NCBI GenBank assembly: GCA_902478715.1
Contig: CABSMC010000015.1
Span: 1-43,533 of the forward strand
Length of the DNA stretch: 43,533 nucleotides
DNA from: an uncultured Adlercreutzia sp.
GTDB lineage: Bacteria; Actinomycetota; Coriobacteriia; Coriobacteriales; Eggerthellaceae
Direction of reading: 5' to 3'
Part shown: positions 1-8,829 of the stretch, piece after piece
Layout of the letters: each line of letters starts with the position of its first letter
Numbering within the stretch: position 1 is the first letter of the stretch
Notes under the pieces: generated by a model
Seen by the model: the letters and a program-made list of their open reading frames with translations, nothing else
The model's database searches: none
Told to the model about the DNA's origin: nothing
Position numbers and translations under genes: made by a program

Positions 1-216
1 GCGCAGGAGCGCCTCGGCGACCGGCCGCAAGCCCGACACCCCGTGGCGCAAGCGCCAAGCAAGCCCGGGGTGGGCGGCTCCCCGACCACCTTCGGCCGCA
101 AGGGCCCAGGTACGGCGAAGGCGCTCGTGCCGGATCGTCGCAAGCCGCGCGACCAGATACCCCGCCGCCCCCGACGAGACTACGCCGACTGCCGCAAGTC
201 CAACGACCGCATCCAT
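1..216 (-). CDS. TadB-like pilus assembly protein, 5' part only
   Basis: The reading frame opens at an ATG (214-216) preceded by a strong GGGAGGTGA ribosome-binding site and runs off the window edge after 72 codons. The visible N-terminus starts with a hydrophobic helix (MDAVVGLAAVGVV...), then a basic stretch (ARLATIRHERLRR), as expected for a TadB/TadC inner-membrane platform protein (type II secretion F family). The start lies inside the 3' end of the CpaF gene (37-nt overlap), so translation is probably coupled. Family assignment rests mainly on operon position (cpaB-tadZ-tadA-tadB order); the diagnostic part of the protein is not in the window. Confidence 0.6.
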   Translation of the reverse strand, partial: MDAVVGLAAVGVVSSGAAGYLVARLATIRHERLRRTWALAAEGGRGAAHPGLAWRLRHGVSGLRPVAEALLR

Positions 217-1511
217 GTCTTCACCTCCCGTCTGTCCGCCAGGCCCATGGGAGCCAGCCGGTCGACCCACTGCGGATAGTCCAGCCAAAAGCCCGCTTCC
301 TGGCCCACTTCCCACCGGTACAGCGTGCGAACGACGCAGCGGCGGCGCCCGTGGTCGAAGGACACCTCGGCGATCTCGGAGATGCAGCGGGCGCCCCCAG
401 GACGGCGCGCCGTCTGCACGATCAGATCTAAAGCGTTGCCGATCTGCGCCTCGATGGCATCGGGAGGCAGCTCCACGGCGAACCGCACCATGGTCACCAG
501 GCGCTCCACCGCCTCGCGCGGGGCGTTGGCATGCAGCGTCGTCAGCGATCCGTCGTGGCCCGTGTTCATGGCCTGCAGCATGTCGATGGCCTCGTCGGAG
601 CGGCATTCGCCCACGATGATGCGATCGGGCCTCATGCGCAGGGCGTTCACCACCAACTCCCGTATGGTCACCTCGCCGGTGCCTTCGGCGTTGGGCGCCC
701 GGGCTTCCAAGCGCACCACGTGGGGGTGCTCGTCGAACTTCAATTCGGCGGCATCCTCGATGGTGATGACGCGCTCCTCGTGGGAGATATGGCAGGAAAG
801 GGCGTTCAAGAGCGTCGTCTTGCCGCTGCCCGTGCCACCGGAAACCGCAATGGAACGGCGCGACCCCACAGCCCAAATGAGAAACTGCTCTACCGTCTCG
901 TCGAACGAACCTCTCGCTTTCAGCTCGGCCAGCGTCATGACGCGCCGCGTGAAGGCGCGAATGGTGAGCAGCGGCCCATTGAGGGAGAGCGGCGGCAGCA
1001 CCGCGTTGACGCGATGGCCCTGGGGCAAGCGGGCGCTGGCCATGGGCGACGATTCGTCGACCCGCCGGCCCAAAGGGCCTAAAATGCGATCGATGAGCGC
1101 CCGCACCTGCTCGTCGCTCTCGAAGCTCACGCTCGCTCGGGACAGGCGGCCGTCGCGCTCTATGTACACGCTGTCCGTTCCGTTGACCATGATCTCAGTC
1201 ACCGTCTCGTCGGCAATCAGATCCTCCAGCGGCCCGAGCCCGAACACCGTGCTGATCAGGCCCTCCACCAAGTCGCGGAACACCGCGGGCGCAAGCGCCT
1301 TCCACGGATCTCGCGTCGAGAGCCTCCGGCAGGCGGCCCGGATCTCGTTGCGCGCCCGCTCCGGGCTGTCGACGGCGATGAGCGCGACCCTATCCAGGGG
1401 AACCAGCTCGCCCACGGCCATCCGCAAGGACTCGAGCCCCGTTGCCACGCGCTCATCGTCTTGCTGATCGCGGGCGTCTTCCGCCACGCGAACCCATTCC
1501 AGAAGAGACAT
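180..1511 (-). CDS. cpaF: CpaF/TadA-family pilus assembly ATPase
   Basis: Secretion-type AAA ATPase of 443 residues that would power assembly of the Flp/Tad pilus at the cytoplasmic face of the membrane. The N-terminal third (about 1-200) is the usual CpaF lead domain with FGLGPLEDLIAD and EIMVNG; Walker A is GGTGSGKT at 225-232; the Asp box/Walker B region contains DRIIVGECRSDEAIDMLQAM, followed by the family signature NTGHDGSLTTLHAN. Length is normal for the family. The ATG has AAGGAGGTGAG upstream. It follows the TadZ gene by 12 nt and overlaps the TadB-like gene, in a four-gene minus-strand operon. Confidence 0.95.
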   Translation of the reverse strand: MSLLEWVRVAEDARDQQDDERVATGLESLRMAVGELVPLDRVALIAVDSPERARNEIRAACRRLSTRDPWKALAPAVFRDLVEGLISTVFGLGPLEDLIADETVTEIMVNGTDSVYIERDGRLSRASVSFESDEQVRALIDRILGPLGRRVDESSPMASARLPQGHRVNAVLPPLSLNGPLLTIRAFTRRVMTLAELKARGSFDETVEQFLIWAVGSRRSIAVSGGTGSGKTTLLNALSCHISHEERVITIEDAAELKFDEHPHVVRLEARAPNAEGTGEVTIRELVVNALRMRPDRIIVGECRSDEAIDMLQAMNTGHDGSLTTLHANAPREAVERLVTMVRFAVELPPDAIEAQIGNALDLIVQTARRPGGARCISEIAEVSFDHGRRRCVVRTLYRWEVGQEAGFWLDYPQWVDRLAPMGLADRREVKTWMRSLDLRQSA

Positions 1512-1523
1512 TTCCTCACCTCC

Positions 1524-2840
1524 TTACGATGCGCCCTTGGCCAAGGCGGCCTCGCGACGGCTCGCGCGACCCTTGCGTTTGCGCTGTTTGCCCCGCAACC
1601 CCGCGTCTGCCTTGGGCGCCAAGCCGATGCGGGCGAGAGGAGCCTGCACCCCCGCACTTGCAGGACGAGAAGCCAAGGGCAGCAGCTCGTCGAGAACACC
1701 CTCGATGCTTATGCACAAAGGGCTCGAAGCCTCTACCAGGCTCTGCGCCATGCCCGCGCCGAGCAGCTCCTCCACTTCGCGACCGCCGTCGGCCAGCTCC
1801 GCTACATGGGCCCCATCCAACGCACTGGACACGTCGATGGACGTGAAGGGCGCATGACGCGTGCAGCGGTTCACGGCGAGCAGAAACGATCCCGTTGCAA
1901 TGCCGCAGCGCAGGCACAAATCGAGGGCATGGCGGCAGGCACGTACCGAGGAGGCGCGCTGGTCGACGAGGAACAGGGAGGCGGCAGCCCGTTCCAGCAG
2001 AAGGAGATGCACGTCGTCCCAGCCGCCTCCCGTGTTCGCGATCACGAAATCGAAGGAGGCGACGAGGACGTCGACGACCGATCCCATGGAGGCCGCTACG
2101 ACCTCCGAGCGCTCCAGGGCGCGCGGAGCGCTGACGAGCACCAGCGGCGCCCCACTCAGCTCATCGGGCACTGCTCCCGTTCTCGCAACTTCTTCAACCG
2201 GCACCGACGGAGCGTCTCCCATCAGGGCCGCGAGATCCCCAAACTGCAGATCAGCGTCGAGCAGCGCCGTGCGCAGGCCGCGCCGAGCCCCGAGAAGGGC
2301 CGCAAGGGTCGCCACCGTGCTCTTACCCGCACCACCGCTCCCGCTCACCACCGTCAGCAGAAAGCCCGCGCGATTCTCTTCCTGCGTTTTTGCCGTCGTG
2401 AGAGCTTGTCGGACGCCTTCGGAGTCGGGTAGCGCCAGCGCGACGGATTCCCCATCGCCCCTGTCGCCATCGATGTTGCGCGCAGCTTCTTTCAGCAAAT
2501 ACTCCCCCAGCTCCGCGGGGGACACGATGCCGTCCAGCTCGGCGGCCTGAGCCCGGGAGGCCACCGATCCCGTGCGATCCGCCGTCACAAGATAGACGGC
2601 CGTCTGCGGACTGTCGCGCTTGCAGGCCGCAGCGAGATTAATGGGCTCTGCCCCTTCGCAGCACGACACCCACACGAAATCGAAATGCTCCTCGTTGACG
2701 CGCCAACGAGCCGAAACCGCCTCGGCGCACACTTCCACAGCCAGCTCCTCCAACACCGAAGAAAGCGAGGTTGCGCCGTCTTCCGCCATCGGCAGACTCT
2801 CGCCGTGGCCGCAGAGCAAGTAACGCTTGCGCTTCGTCAT
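1524..2840 (-). CDS. tadZ: TadZ/CpaE-like pilus localisation ATPase
   Basis: MinD/ParA-type protein of 438 residues. The first about 125 residues resemble a degenerate receiver-like domain (TAVYLVTADRTGSVASRAQAAELDGIVSP), typical of CpaE/TadZ; the ATPase domain starts near 160 with a P-loop GSGGAGKST (167-175) and continues with LLDADLQFGDLAALMG. In this family the protein recruits the Tad machinery to its cellular site. The C-terminus is a basic low-complexity tail (KQRKRKGRASRRE). The ATG overlaps the stop of the CpaB gene in ATGA and has GGAAGGAG upstream, so it is translationally coupled. Confidence 0.88.
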   Translation of the reverse strand: MTKRKRYLLCGHGESLPMAEDGATSLSSVLEELAVEVCAEAVSARWRVNEEHFDFVWVSCCEGAEPINLAAACKRDSPQTAVYLVTADRTGSVASRAQAAELDGIVSPAELGEYLLKEAARNIDGDRGDGESVALALPDSEGVRQALTTAKTQEENRAGFLLTVVSGSGGAGKSTVATLAALLGARRGLRTALLDADLQFGDLAALMGDAPSVPVEEVARTGAVPDELSGAPLVLVSAPRALERSEVVAASMGSVVDVLVASFDFVIANTGGGWDDVHLLLLERAAASLFLVDQRASSVRACRHALDLCLRCGIATGSFLLAVNRCTRHAPFTSIDVSSALDGAHVAELADGGREVEELLGAGMAQSLVEASSPLCISIEGVLDELLPLASRPASAGVQAPLARIGLAPKADAGLRGKQRKRKGRASRREAALAKGAS

Positions 2841-3652
2841 AGGTTCGCTCCTTCCCCCGTCGCTCCTCTCTCAGGCGCCGCTGGTTGCCCAGAAGCGGAA
2901 GGCGCCTCGGCGGCGGGGCCCTCCACAGGCGTCTCCGCCGAAGCCGACGGCTCTGCCGCCTCCTGCCCCTGAGGCGCCGCTTCGCGAACCTCCTCTCCCG
3001 TCGAACCGTCCGATGGCGTGCTGCCACCCAAGGCCGGCAGCGCGAAATAAAGTTCCAAGTTCTGCGCCGCCGCCACGACCTCCTGAACCCGCTCGGGCTC
3101 GACGGCCAACGCAACCCACTCCGCCGTCGCCCCCGATTCGGACGCAGCGCTCGTGGCCAGCACCAGAGCGCCGCCCACCAGCTTGGTCGTGGACACGGGG
3201 CCCGTGGCGTACACGTCCACTTCCATACCCGGCTCCACCGAACCACCCACGGCCTGCACGGGCCGCGCCGGCACGCTGATGGCGGCCATGCCCGCAGGCA
3301 CCGCCAGTTCGGAGTCGGACACCTCGGTGCGCCGGAAGCAGAGGACTTCCCCCTTGATGACGTTCGAACCCAGACGTCTACCGATGATTTGGGAGGAATC
3401 AGTCACGGCAGTGTCGGGCAGAAGATCGGCCACCCACATCTTCGTGACGACGGCCGAGGCGTCCACCACCTCGCCCGCCGCCAAGTCGCGCTTGGCCACG
3501 CACACTTCCACCTGATCGCCCCCATAGCGCTCAAGCGCCTCGGCTCGGGCCGCGTCCACCTCCCCGCGCACGCTGGCCAAGTAGAGGGCCACGCACAACG
3601 CGCAGCACAGCCCGCAGGCCAGAGCACCCCATTTCGTCTTGTTGATTGCCAT
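2837..3652 (-). CDS. cpaB: CpaB/RcpC-like Flp pilus assembly protein
   Basis: First visible gene of the Tad operon, 271 residues. An N-terminal membrane anchor (about 9-27) is followed by a SAF domain (about 48-115: VEVCVAKRDLAAGEVVDASAV...GRRLGSNVIKGEVLC) and the CpaB conserved block (ISVPARPVQAVGGSVEPGMEVDVYA). These are the domains of RcpC/CpaB, which in other Tad systems lies in the periplasm or at the cell wall and supports pilus export. The C-terminal 60 residues are Ala/Glu/Pro-rich and disordered. The ATG has CAGGAG upstream. No pilin, prepilin peptidase or TadE gene lies in the window; they may be beyond the left edge or elsewhere. Confidence 0.88.
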   Translation of the reverse strand: MAINKTKWGALACGLCCALCVALYLASVRGEVDAARAEALERYGGDQVEVCVAKRDLAAGEVVDASAVVTKMWVADLLPDTAVTDSSQIIGRRLGSNVIKGEVLCFRRTEVSDSELAVPAGMAAISVPARPVQAVGGSVEPGMEVDVYATGPVSTTKLVGGALVLATSAASESGATAEWVALAVEPERVQEVVAAAQNLELYFALPALGGSTPSDGSTGEEVREAAPQGQEAAEPSASAETPVEGPAAEAPSASGQPAAPERGATGEGANL

Positions 3653-3810
3653 CGCTTCTCCTGACTTTCGGAAACGATGACATCATGCAAGATCACGACC
3701 GTAAAAATGACGCGGGAATGTCCCGTTTCGTTCCTCGCGCCAACCGTCATGGAGTCGCATCCTCGACCGCACTGGCGTCCCAAGGGCGAGGGGAATGCCA
3801 GGGTAAACAA

Positions 3811-3837
3811 GAAAGCCCCAGGCAACCTGGGGCTTTC
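3811..3837 (-). terminator. Rho-independent terminator after tRNA-Val
   Basis: Perfect 12-bp stem, GAAAGCCCCAGG / CCTGGGGCTTTC, with a 3-nt loop, 13 nt downstream of the tRNA 3' end. It separates the tRNA transcript from the Tad operon, which is transcribed in the same direction. U-tract is short. Confidence 0.8.
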
Positions 3838-3849
3838 TGCTTCAATTCA

Positions 3850-3924
3850 TGGTGGTCGCGGAGGGATTTGAACCCCCGACCTTGTGCTTGTAAGGCACCT
3901 GCGCTCCCGCTGCGCCACGCGACC
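3850..3924 (-). tRNA. tRNA-Val (anticodon TAC)
   Basis: Cloverleaf: 7-bp acceptor stem GGTCGCG / CGCGACC, D arm GCGC...GCGC, anticodon loop CTTACAA with anticodon TAC at 3890-3892, T arm with GGTTCAAATCC, and an encoded CCA end at 3850-3852. All invariant positions of a valine tRNA are present. Confidence 0.97.
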
Positions 3925-3957
3925 GAACATATTACGCGCCTAAACGCGCGAGTCCGT

Positions 3958-3986
3958 ATTGTGCCACAAGTTCACCGCTGGGGCAA
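3958..3986 (-). promoter_or_regulatory. Probable promoter of tRNA-Val
   Basis: TTGCCC (3981-3986) and CACAAT (3958-3963) on the minus strand with a 17-bp spacer, about 34 nt upstream of the tRNA 5' end. Fits a sigma-70 type promoter; not otherwise proven. Confidence 0.45.
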
Positions 3987-4087
3987 ATGGAAAGCAGAGC
4001 GCCAAGACGATAGCACATCCCACGTACCTCGCGGCACAGCGCCCACGGCGCAGCGTGCGGCGCGATCCCGGCACGGCGCCCACGGCG

Positions 4088-5308
4088 CTACCTCGGCACA
4101 GCGGCCGCGGCATTGCCGCCGGCGTCGTCGCTGGTCGCGCGCATCCGGCCCACCACGAGCGCCGTAACGAAGATGGCCGCCGCGAACAGCAAGAGCACGC
4201 CGACCGCAAGCGCGACGCCTTCCGCCGCCGACCCCGTCGCATCGCCCACCGCCGCGCGCAGGCCCTCGCCGAGCCAGTACACCGGCGTGAAGGTGGCCAC
4301 GACGCGCACCGCCTCGGGCATAAGATCCAGGCTGATCCACGTGCCGCCTAGAAACGTCAGCACCATGCCGGTGATGTTGCCCACGGTGTTCGACACACTC
4401 TCGCCGCAGCCCAGCTGTCCCAGCAGAAACGCGATGGCCAGTGGGATGAGCACGAACACGAGCTCCACCGCCAGCACGCAGGCAAGATCGGCCGGTGCGA
4501 GGGTGAATGCGGAATAGCCGAATGCGACAAGGCCGATGCCCATGATAACGGCCCACACGAGAAGCGCCACGACGAGCCCCGCCGCCGCCTTCTGCAGCCC
4601 CAGACCCAAGCCCGAGGTGGAGGAGACGGCAACGCGCCGCCGCACGTCGGTGCGGTTGAAGGCCCCCATGAGAATGCCCACCGACACCACCACGGCCACC
4701 GTGAGCGGGTAGGCGCTCCACATGAGGTAGAAAACGAAGGCCTCGCTCCCCACCGCCGCACCCGGGACGGAAACCTCCTCGATGCGCGGCTCCTTCTGCG
4801 CGGAGGCCTCGGCCTGGGCCACCAGCGCCTCCGGCGATGCGTCCGGCTCGAGCACCGCCGCGGCCCGCACCAGCCCCAGATACTGATTCACCTGGGTATC
4901 GACCAGCGTGGCCGCCATCGATTGGAAGCTGAACACCGTCTCAAGATGCGGGCCGTCGCCGCCGTCGCGGGCCGCCGCCAGGTAGCCCTCCTCGAACCCG
5001 GCGGGCACGATGAGCAGATAGTCCACCAAGCCCGTGGCCACGGCATCCTGGCAGGCCCGCGCCTCGTCGGCCACCTCGACCGACGTTCCCCGCTCTTCGA
5101 GAAACGCCGCCACCGAGCGCGATAAGTCACTTTGATCCCGATCGATCACCGCGAAGGGCACCTCGGCCGACTCGTAGCCCGCACTTGTCGCCGGCGGGTA
5201 CACGCCGCTGGTGATAAACAGGCCCATGAGGCTCAAAAAGCCCACGTACACCAGCAGATAGATGGGATGCTTCGCCACCACTTCCAAGGCATATCTACAG
5301 GCTTGCAT
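4088..5308 (-). CDS. ABC-2 type transporter permease (second of pair)
   Basis: Permease of 406 residues with the ABC-2 plan: one N-terminal transmembrane helix (about 17-35, YLLVYVGFLSLMGLFITSG), an extracytoplasmic domain of about 170 residues (VIDRDQSDLSRSVAAFLEERG...), then a C-terminal set of five or six helices from about residue 200. Exporters of this type move drugs, lipids or peptides; the substrate cannot be told. Its ATG lies 14 nt inside the 3' end of the preceding permease gene, so the two subunits are probably made in equal amounts and form a heterodimer with the ATPase encoded at 6492-7547. Confidence 0.88.
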   Translation of the reverse strand: MQACRYALEVVAKHPIYLLVYVGFLSLMGLFITSGVYPPATSAGYESAEVPFAVIDRDQSDLSRSVAAFLEERGTSVEVADEARACQDAVATGLVDYLLIVPAGFEEGYLAAARDGGDGPHLETVFSFQSMAATLVDTQVNQYLGLVRAAAVLEPDASPEALVAQAEASAQKEPRIEEVSVPGAAVGSEAFVFYLMWSAYPLTVAVVVSVGILMGAFNRTDVRRRVAVSSTSGLGLGLQKAAAGLVVALLVWAVIMGIGLVAFGYSAFTLAPADLACVLAVELVFVLIPLAIAFLLGQLGCGESVSNTVGNITGMVLTFLGGTWISLDLMPEAVRVVATFTPVYWLGEGLRAAVGDATGSAAEGVALAVGVLLLFAAAIFVTALVVGRMRATSDDAGGNAAAAVPR

Positions 5309-6482
5309 AGCGCTGCCTCCTCACAAACAGGGCCCCTACGGCGAACAGCGCGACTGAGAACAGGCCGATGAGCGCCACGTTCCCCGCGAACACCTCCAGC
5401 CCATCGTAGTAGTACAGGCTGTAGAACATATCGCAGATGGCCTTCGCCGGGTTCAGCGAGGCCAGCACGGGGAATTCCCGCGAGACCATATCGGCCAGCT
5501 CCATGCAGGGCTCGCCGTAGAGCCCCGTGAACAGCGAGAGCAGGCACACCACCCCGGTGAGAATGCCCGTCTTCGACCCCACGTCCAACTTGGGAAGCGA
5601 TCCGAGCGCCGTGCCCAGGGCGCAGGCGAGCAGCGATGCGGCGCCCAGTCCCGCCACGCACAGGCCCTCGCGGCCGGCGAAGTCGACCCCCACGACAAGA
5701 CGCGTGTACAGAAACGCGATGAGCAGGCAGCAGAACGACAGCAGCCAGCAGGCCAAAAGCGTCGCCAGAAGCGTGCGCGTGCGCCCGATGGCCCCCAGCG
5801 CCCGCCGCGCGCCCAACGGCGAGAGGTTCGGCTGGGTCCAGCAGACGGCCACCACGGCGATCTGGGCGCCGAACAGGGCCGCCATGGCGAACAGCGCGTA
5901 GTAAAAGCGCACCGACTCCTTGGGCGCGGCGTGGGTGAGCGAGACCTCCTCGGTCGCATCGACGCTCGAGAACATCGCCTCCAGACGGCTCGGATCGGCG
6001 AAGGCCCCCGGGTTCTCGCGGGCGACGGATGTCATCAGGTCGGCGTCGCGCACATAGGTGCCCACCACCGATTCCAGGATGCTGCGATCGATGGCGTCCA
6101 TATCCGTCGTCTGACCGATCTGCAGCCCCGGCGCCAGGGACAGCACCGGCTCGCCGTCCTCGTCGACGGAGAACACCCCCATCACCTCGCCGTCGACGAG
6201 GGCCGATGCGGCCGCCTCCCCATCGGCGAAGCGGCGCACGTCCAGCAACTGATCGTCGCCCCTTTCCCCCAGCGCCTCCGCCACCGCTGAAAACGGCGAC
6301 GCGCCCCACGCCTCATCGGCCACCACGCCGGTGGGCACGGGGTCGAACTCCATGGCGCCGTCCAAGTTCGCGAACATGAACATGAAGATGGTCGCCATGA
6401 GGATGGGGAAGGCCAAAGACCAGATGAACAGGCTCTTCTCGCGAACGAGCGCCCGCAACGTGCTTGCGAACAACGTGCCCAT
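5295..6482 (-). CDS. ABC-2 type transporter permease (first of pair)
   Basis: 395 residues with the same layout as its neighbour: helix 1 at about 18-36 (LFIWSLAFPILMATIFMFMF), a large extracytoplasmic domain (about 37-200), then five or six helices. Sequence identity between the two permeases is low by eye, pointing to an old duplication or a heterodimer by design. It starts 9 nt after the ATPase stop. The ends of both permeases and the ATPase make one minus-strand operon divergent from a two-component system at 7672-9521, which probably controls it. Confidence 0.88.
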   Translation of the reverse strand: MGTLFASTLRALVREKSLFIWSLAFPILMATIFMFMFANLDGAMEFDPVPTGVVADEAWGASPFSAVAEALGERGDDQLLDVRRFADGEAAASALVDGEVMGVFSVDEDGEPVLSLAPGLQIGQTTDMDAIDRSILESVVGTYVRDADLMTSVARENPGAFADPSRLEAMFSSVDATEEVSLTHAAPKESVRFYYALFAMAALFGAQIAVVAVCWTQPNLSPLGARRALGAIGRTRTLLATLLACWLLSFCCLLIAFLYTRLVVGVDFAGREGLCVAGLGAASLLACALGTALGSLPKLDVGSKTGILTGVVCLLSLFTGLYGEPCMELADMVSREFPVLASLNPAKAICDMFYSLYYYDGLEVFAGNVALIGLFSVALFAVGALFVRRQRYASL

Positions 6483-6491
6483 AGCCCGCTC

Positions 6492-7547
6492 CTAATCCCT
6501 CAGCTCTTTACCGGTGATCTCGAGGAACACATCGTTTAAGGTGGGCGGCTCGGCATAGACGCGGCCCACGGCGCACCCCGCGTCCGCAAGCACGCCCAGC
6601 ACGTCGCCCACGTTGTGGCCGCCCTGCTCGCACTGCACGACCAGCTCCGGCTCGGTGTAGGTCACGCGCCGCACATGGGGCAGCGAGGCCAGGCGCCCGC
6701 GCACGGCATCACCAAGCGCCGCCACCTCCACGATGATGCGCTCGCCGGCCCCCACTAGGGCCTTCAGCTCGACATTGGTGCCCACGGCCACCGACCGGCC
6801 GCGATCCATGATCATGATGCGCGAGCAGATCTCCTCCACCTCTTCCATATAGTGGCTCGTGTACACCACGGTGCAGCCCTGCGCGTTCATGCGGCGGATG
6901 CCCTCCAGAATGGCGTTGCGGCTCTGCGGATCCACCGCCACCGTCGGCTCGTCGAAGAAGGCGAGCCGGGGCCTGTGGGCGATGCCGCAGGCGATGTTGA
7001 GCCGCCGCAGAAGGCCGCCAGATAGCTTGCGCGGGCGGAACTTCACGTAGTCCTCAAGACCCACGAACGCGATGGCCTCGTCCACGAGCCGCGCCCGCTC
7101 GCGCCGATCGTCCACGTACAGGGCACAGAAGAAGTCGATGTTCTCCCGCACGGTGAGCTCCTCGAACAGCGCCACGTTCTGCGGCACCACGCCGATCTTG
7201 CGCTTCAGGTCGTAGCGCGTGGGCGTCATGGGCTCGCCGAACAGGCAGATGTCGCCCTTGTCGAAGGTGAGCAGCTGCAATATGCAATTGATGGCCGTCG
7301 TCTTGCCCGAACCGTTCGGGCCCAAAAGCCCGAAGATCTCGCCGGGCTCGATGCGCAAATCGAAGTGGTCGAGCGCCACCACGTCTCCGTAGCGCTTCAC
7401 CAAGTTGCGCACCTCGACGATGGGCGCCGACATAGCGCCGGCCCGTGCGCTATCGTCTCTCGCGCAGTCGCCCTGCGCGCCATCCTGCGTGCCATCGATC
7501 CTCAGCGCGCCGATCCGCGCGCTGCCGTTCGTAAGCTCGCCGTCCAT
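6492..7547 (-). CDS. ABC transporter ATP-binding protein (DrrA/CcmA type)
   Basis: ATPase subunit of 351 residues. Walker A GPNGSGKT at 76-83, signature LSGGL at 175-179 (usual LSGGQ has become LSGGL), Walker B LAFFDEP at 195-201, H-loop in VVYTSHYMEEVE. The C-terminal extension after about 270 (ERIIVEVAALGDAVRGRLASLPHVRRVTYTEPELVVQC) is the DrrA-type accessory domain. The chosen ATG has GGGGAAGGAG upstream, which gives a 39-residue N-terminal extension, rich in Gly, Ala and Asp, before the ABC domain; an internal ATG at codon 39 would fit the family better in length but has a weaker ribosome-binding site. Confidence 0.9.
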   Translation of the reverse strand: MDGELTNGSARIGALRIDGTQDGAQGDCARDDSARAGAMSAPIVEVRNLVKRYGDVVALDHFDLRIEPGEIFGLLGPNGSGKTTAINCILQLLTFDKGDICLFGEPMTPTRYDLKRKIGVVPQNVALFEELTVRENIDFFCALYVDDRRERARLVDEAIAFVGLEDYVKFRPRKLSGGLLRRLNIACGIAHRPRLAFFDEPTVAVDPQSRNAILEGIRRMNAQGCTVVYTSHYMEEVEEICSRIMIMDRGRSVAVGTNVELKALVGAGERIIVEVAALGDAVRGRLASLPHVRRVTYTEPELVVQCEQGGHNVGDVLGVLADAGCAVGRVYAEPPTLNDVFLEITGKELRD

Positions 7548-7638
7548 GAGCGCTCCTTCCCCTATCGGTCATGGCCCCATTATTCCAAGAACCGCCGCGC
7601 CGCAGAAGTGCCAAATGTCACGAATGTCGACGTGCCCC

Positions 7639-7665
7639 TTGCTTCGCGAACGTGCGCCTTATAAT
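7639..7665 (+). promoter_or_regulatory. Promoter of the kinase-regulator pair, leaderless
   Basis: A perfect TATAAT (7660-7665) with TTGCTT (7639-7644) 15 bp upstream. The -10 box ends six bases before the ATG at 7672, so transcription should begin at or next to the start codon, and no ribosome-binding site is present. This is the layout of leaderless mRNAs, which are common in actinobacteria. Confidence 0.7.
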
Positions 7666-7671
7666 GGCCCC

Positions 7672-8829
7672 ATGGATAGAATCGTCGACGAGATCGTTCT
7701 CTTCGGGCTGGGGCTTCCCCTCCTTCTGCTCGCTCCCGCTGCCCCCGCAGCCGTAGCGGCGCCGCTTCTCGCCCTCATCGCCACGGGCGCGCTCGAACTG
7801 CTCGATCGCGGCGAAGGCGGTGCGCAGCGTCAGGCCTCCGCCAGCGCCGCAAGCCCCGCCAGCGCCGCGCGCTTCATCCGCGTCGCACGTCCCGCCATCT
7901 CCGCCGCCTACCTCATCGCCGCGCTCGCCGCGCCAGCCCTGGCCGCCTTCGTGCCGCTTCTGGCCTACGCCGCCGTGGCGCAGAACCTCGGTCCCTTGCG
8001 CTTTCTATGGCCCGCGGCCCTCCTGGGCGCCGCAGTGTCCGGAAGCGGCGCGCTGGCGGCAGCCGCCCTTCTGCTGGGAGCGCTCGCCTGCCTGGCCGCC
8101 CGGCGCACGACCAAAGTTCAAACCGAGCGCGCCTCGCTCCGCCAATGGCGCGACGCCGTGCAGGAAGACCGCCTCGCGCTGGCCGAGCGCACTCGCGACC
8201 TCGCCGAGCGGCAAGATTTGGAAGTGAGCTGCGCGGTGCTGGCCGAGCGAGCCCGCATCGCGCGGGAGATCCACGACAACGTCGGCCACCTGCTCACCCG
8301 CTCGGTGCTGCAAATGGAGGCGCTCGCCGTCACGCACGAGGACGATCCGGCGCTTGCCGAAGAGCTGTCGGCGGTCGGCGCCACCCTCCACGAGGCCCTC
8401 GGCACCGTGCGGGCCAGCGTGCACGACCTGCACGACGAGGCCTTCGATCCACAGACCACCTTGGCCGAGCTGATCGGGGAATTCCCGGGAATTGCCGGCA
8501 CGCTCGCCTTCGAGGCCGAAAGCCTTCCACGCCCTGTCGCCCTTGCCGTCGTGGCTATCGTGCGCGAGGCGCTCGCGAACGCCCGCACGCACGGGCGCGC
8601 CACGAGCGTCGCCGTCTCCCTCCTCGAGTTCCCCGGCTTCTATCAGCTCGCCATCGAGGACAACGGGCGCGCGGCGAACCTGGTCGGCGAGGGCGGCCTC
8701 GGTCTCGCCTCGATGGAAGAGCGCGCGACGGCCTTGGGCGGCACCTTCTCGTTCGGACCGTTGCCCCCACCGCGCACCGGCTCCCGCGTCTTCGCCACCT
8801 TCCCCAAAACCCAGGAGGTTCGCCCATGA
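7672..8829 (+). CDS. Sensor histidine kinase, HisKA_3 (DesK/LiaS/NarX) type
   Basis: 385 residues. The first about 145 residues hold four to six hydrophobic helices with almost no loop domain, so the signal is probably sensed in or at the membrane. Dimerisation/phosphoacceptor helix: AERARIAREIHDNVGHLLT with His201, the HisKA_3 pattern. The HATPase domain has REALANARTHGRAT (N box) and ...EDNGRAANLVGEGGLGLASM. Upstream in-frame codons exist, but the ATG at 7672 sits six bases after a perfect TATAAT. Stop overlaps the response regulator start in ATGA. It faces the ABC-2 exporter operon and probably responds to the compound that exporter handles. Confidence 0.9.
   Translation: MDRIVDEIVLFGLGLPLLLLAPAAPAAVAAPLLALIATGALELLDRGEGGAQRQASASAASPASAARFIRVARPAISAAYLIAALAAPALAAFVPLLAYAAVAQNLGPLRFLWPAALLGAAVSGSGALAAAALLLGALACLAARRTTKVQTERASLRQWRDAVQEDRLALAERTRDLAERQDLEVSCAVLAERARIAREIHDNVGHLLTRSVLQMEALAVTHEDDPALAEELSAVGATLHEALGTVRASVHDLHDEAFDPQTTLAELIGEFPGIAGTLAFEAESLPRPVALAVVAIVREALANARTHGRATSVAVSLLEFPGFYQLAIEDNGRAANLVGEGGLGLASMEERATALGGTFSFGPLPPPRTGSRVFATFPKTQEVRP

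Noticed and set aside
3713..3725. CGGGA-ATG-TCCCG palindrome as operator of the Tad operon
   Set aside because: Only five-base arms, no convincing promoter boxes placed around it.
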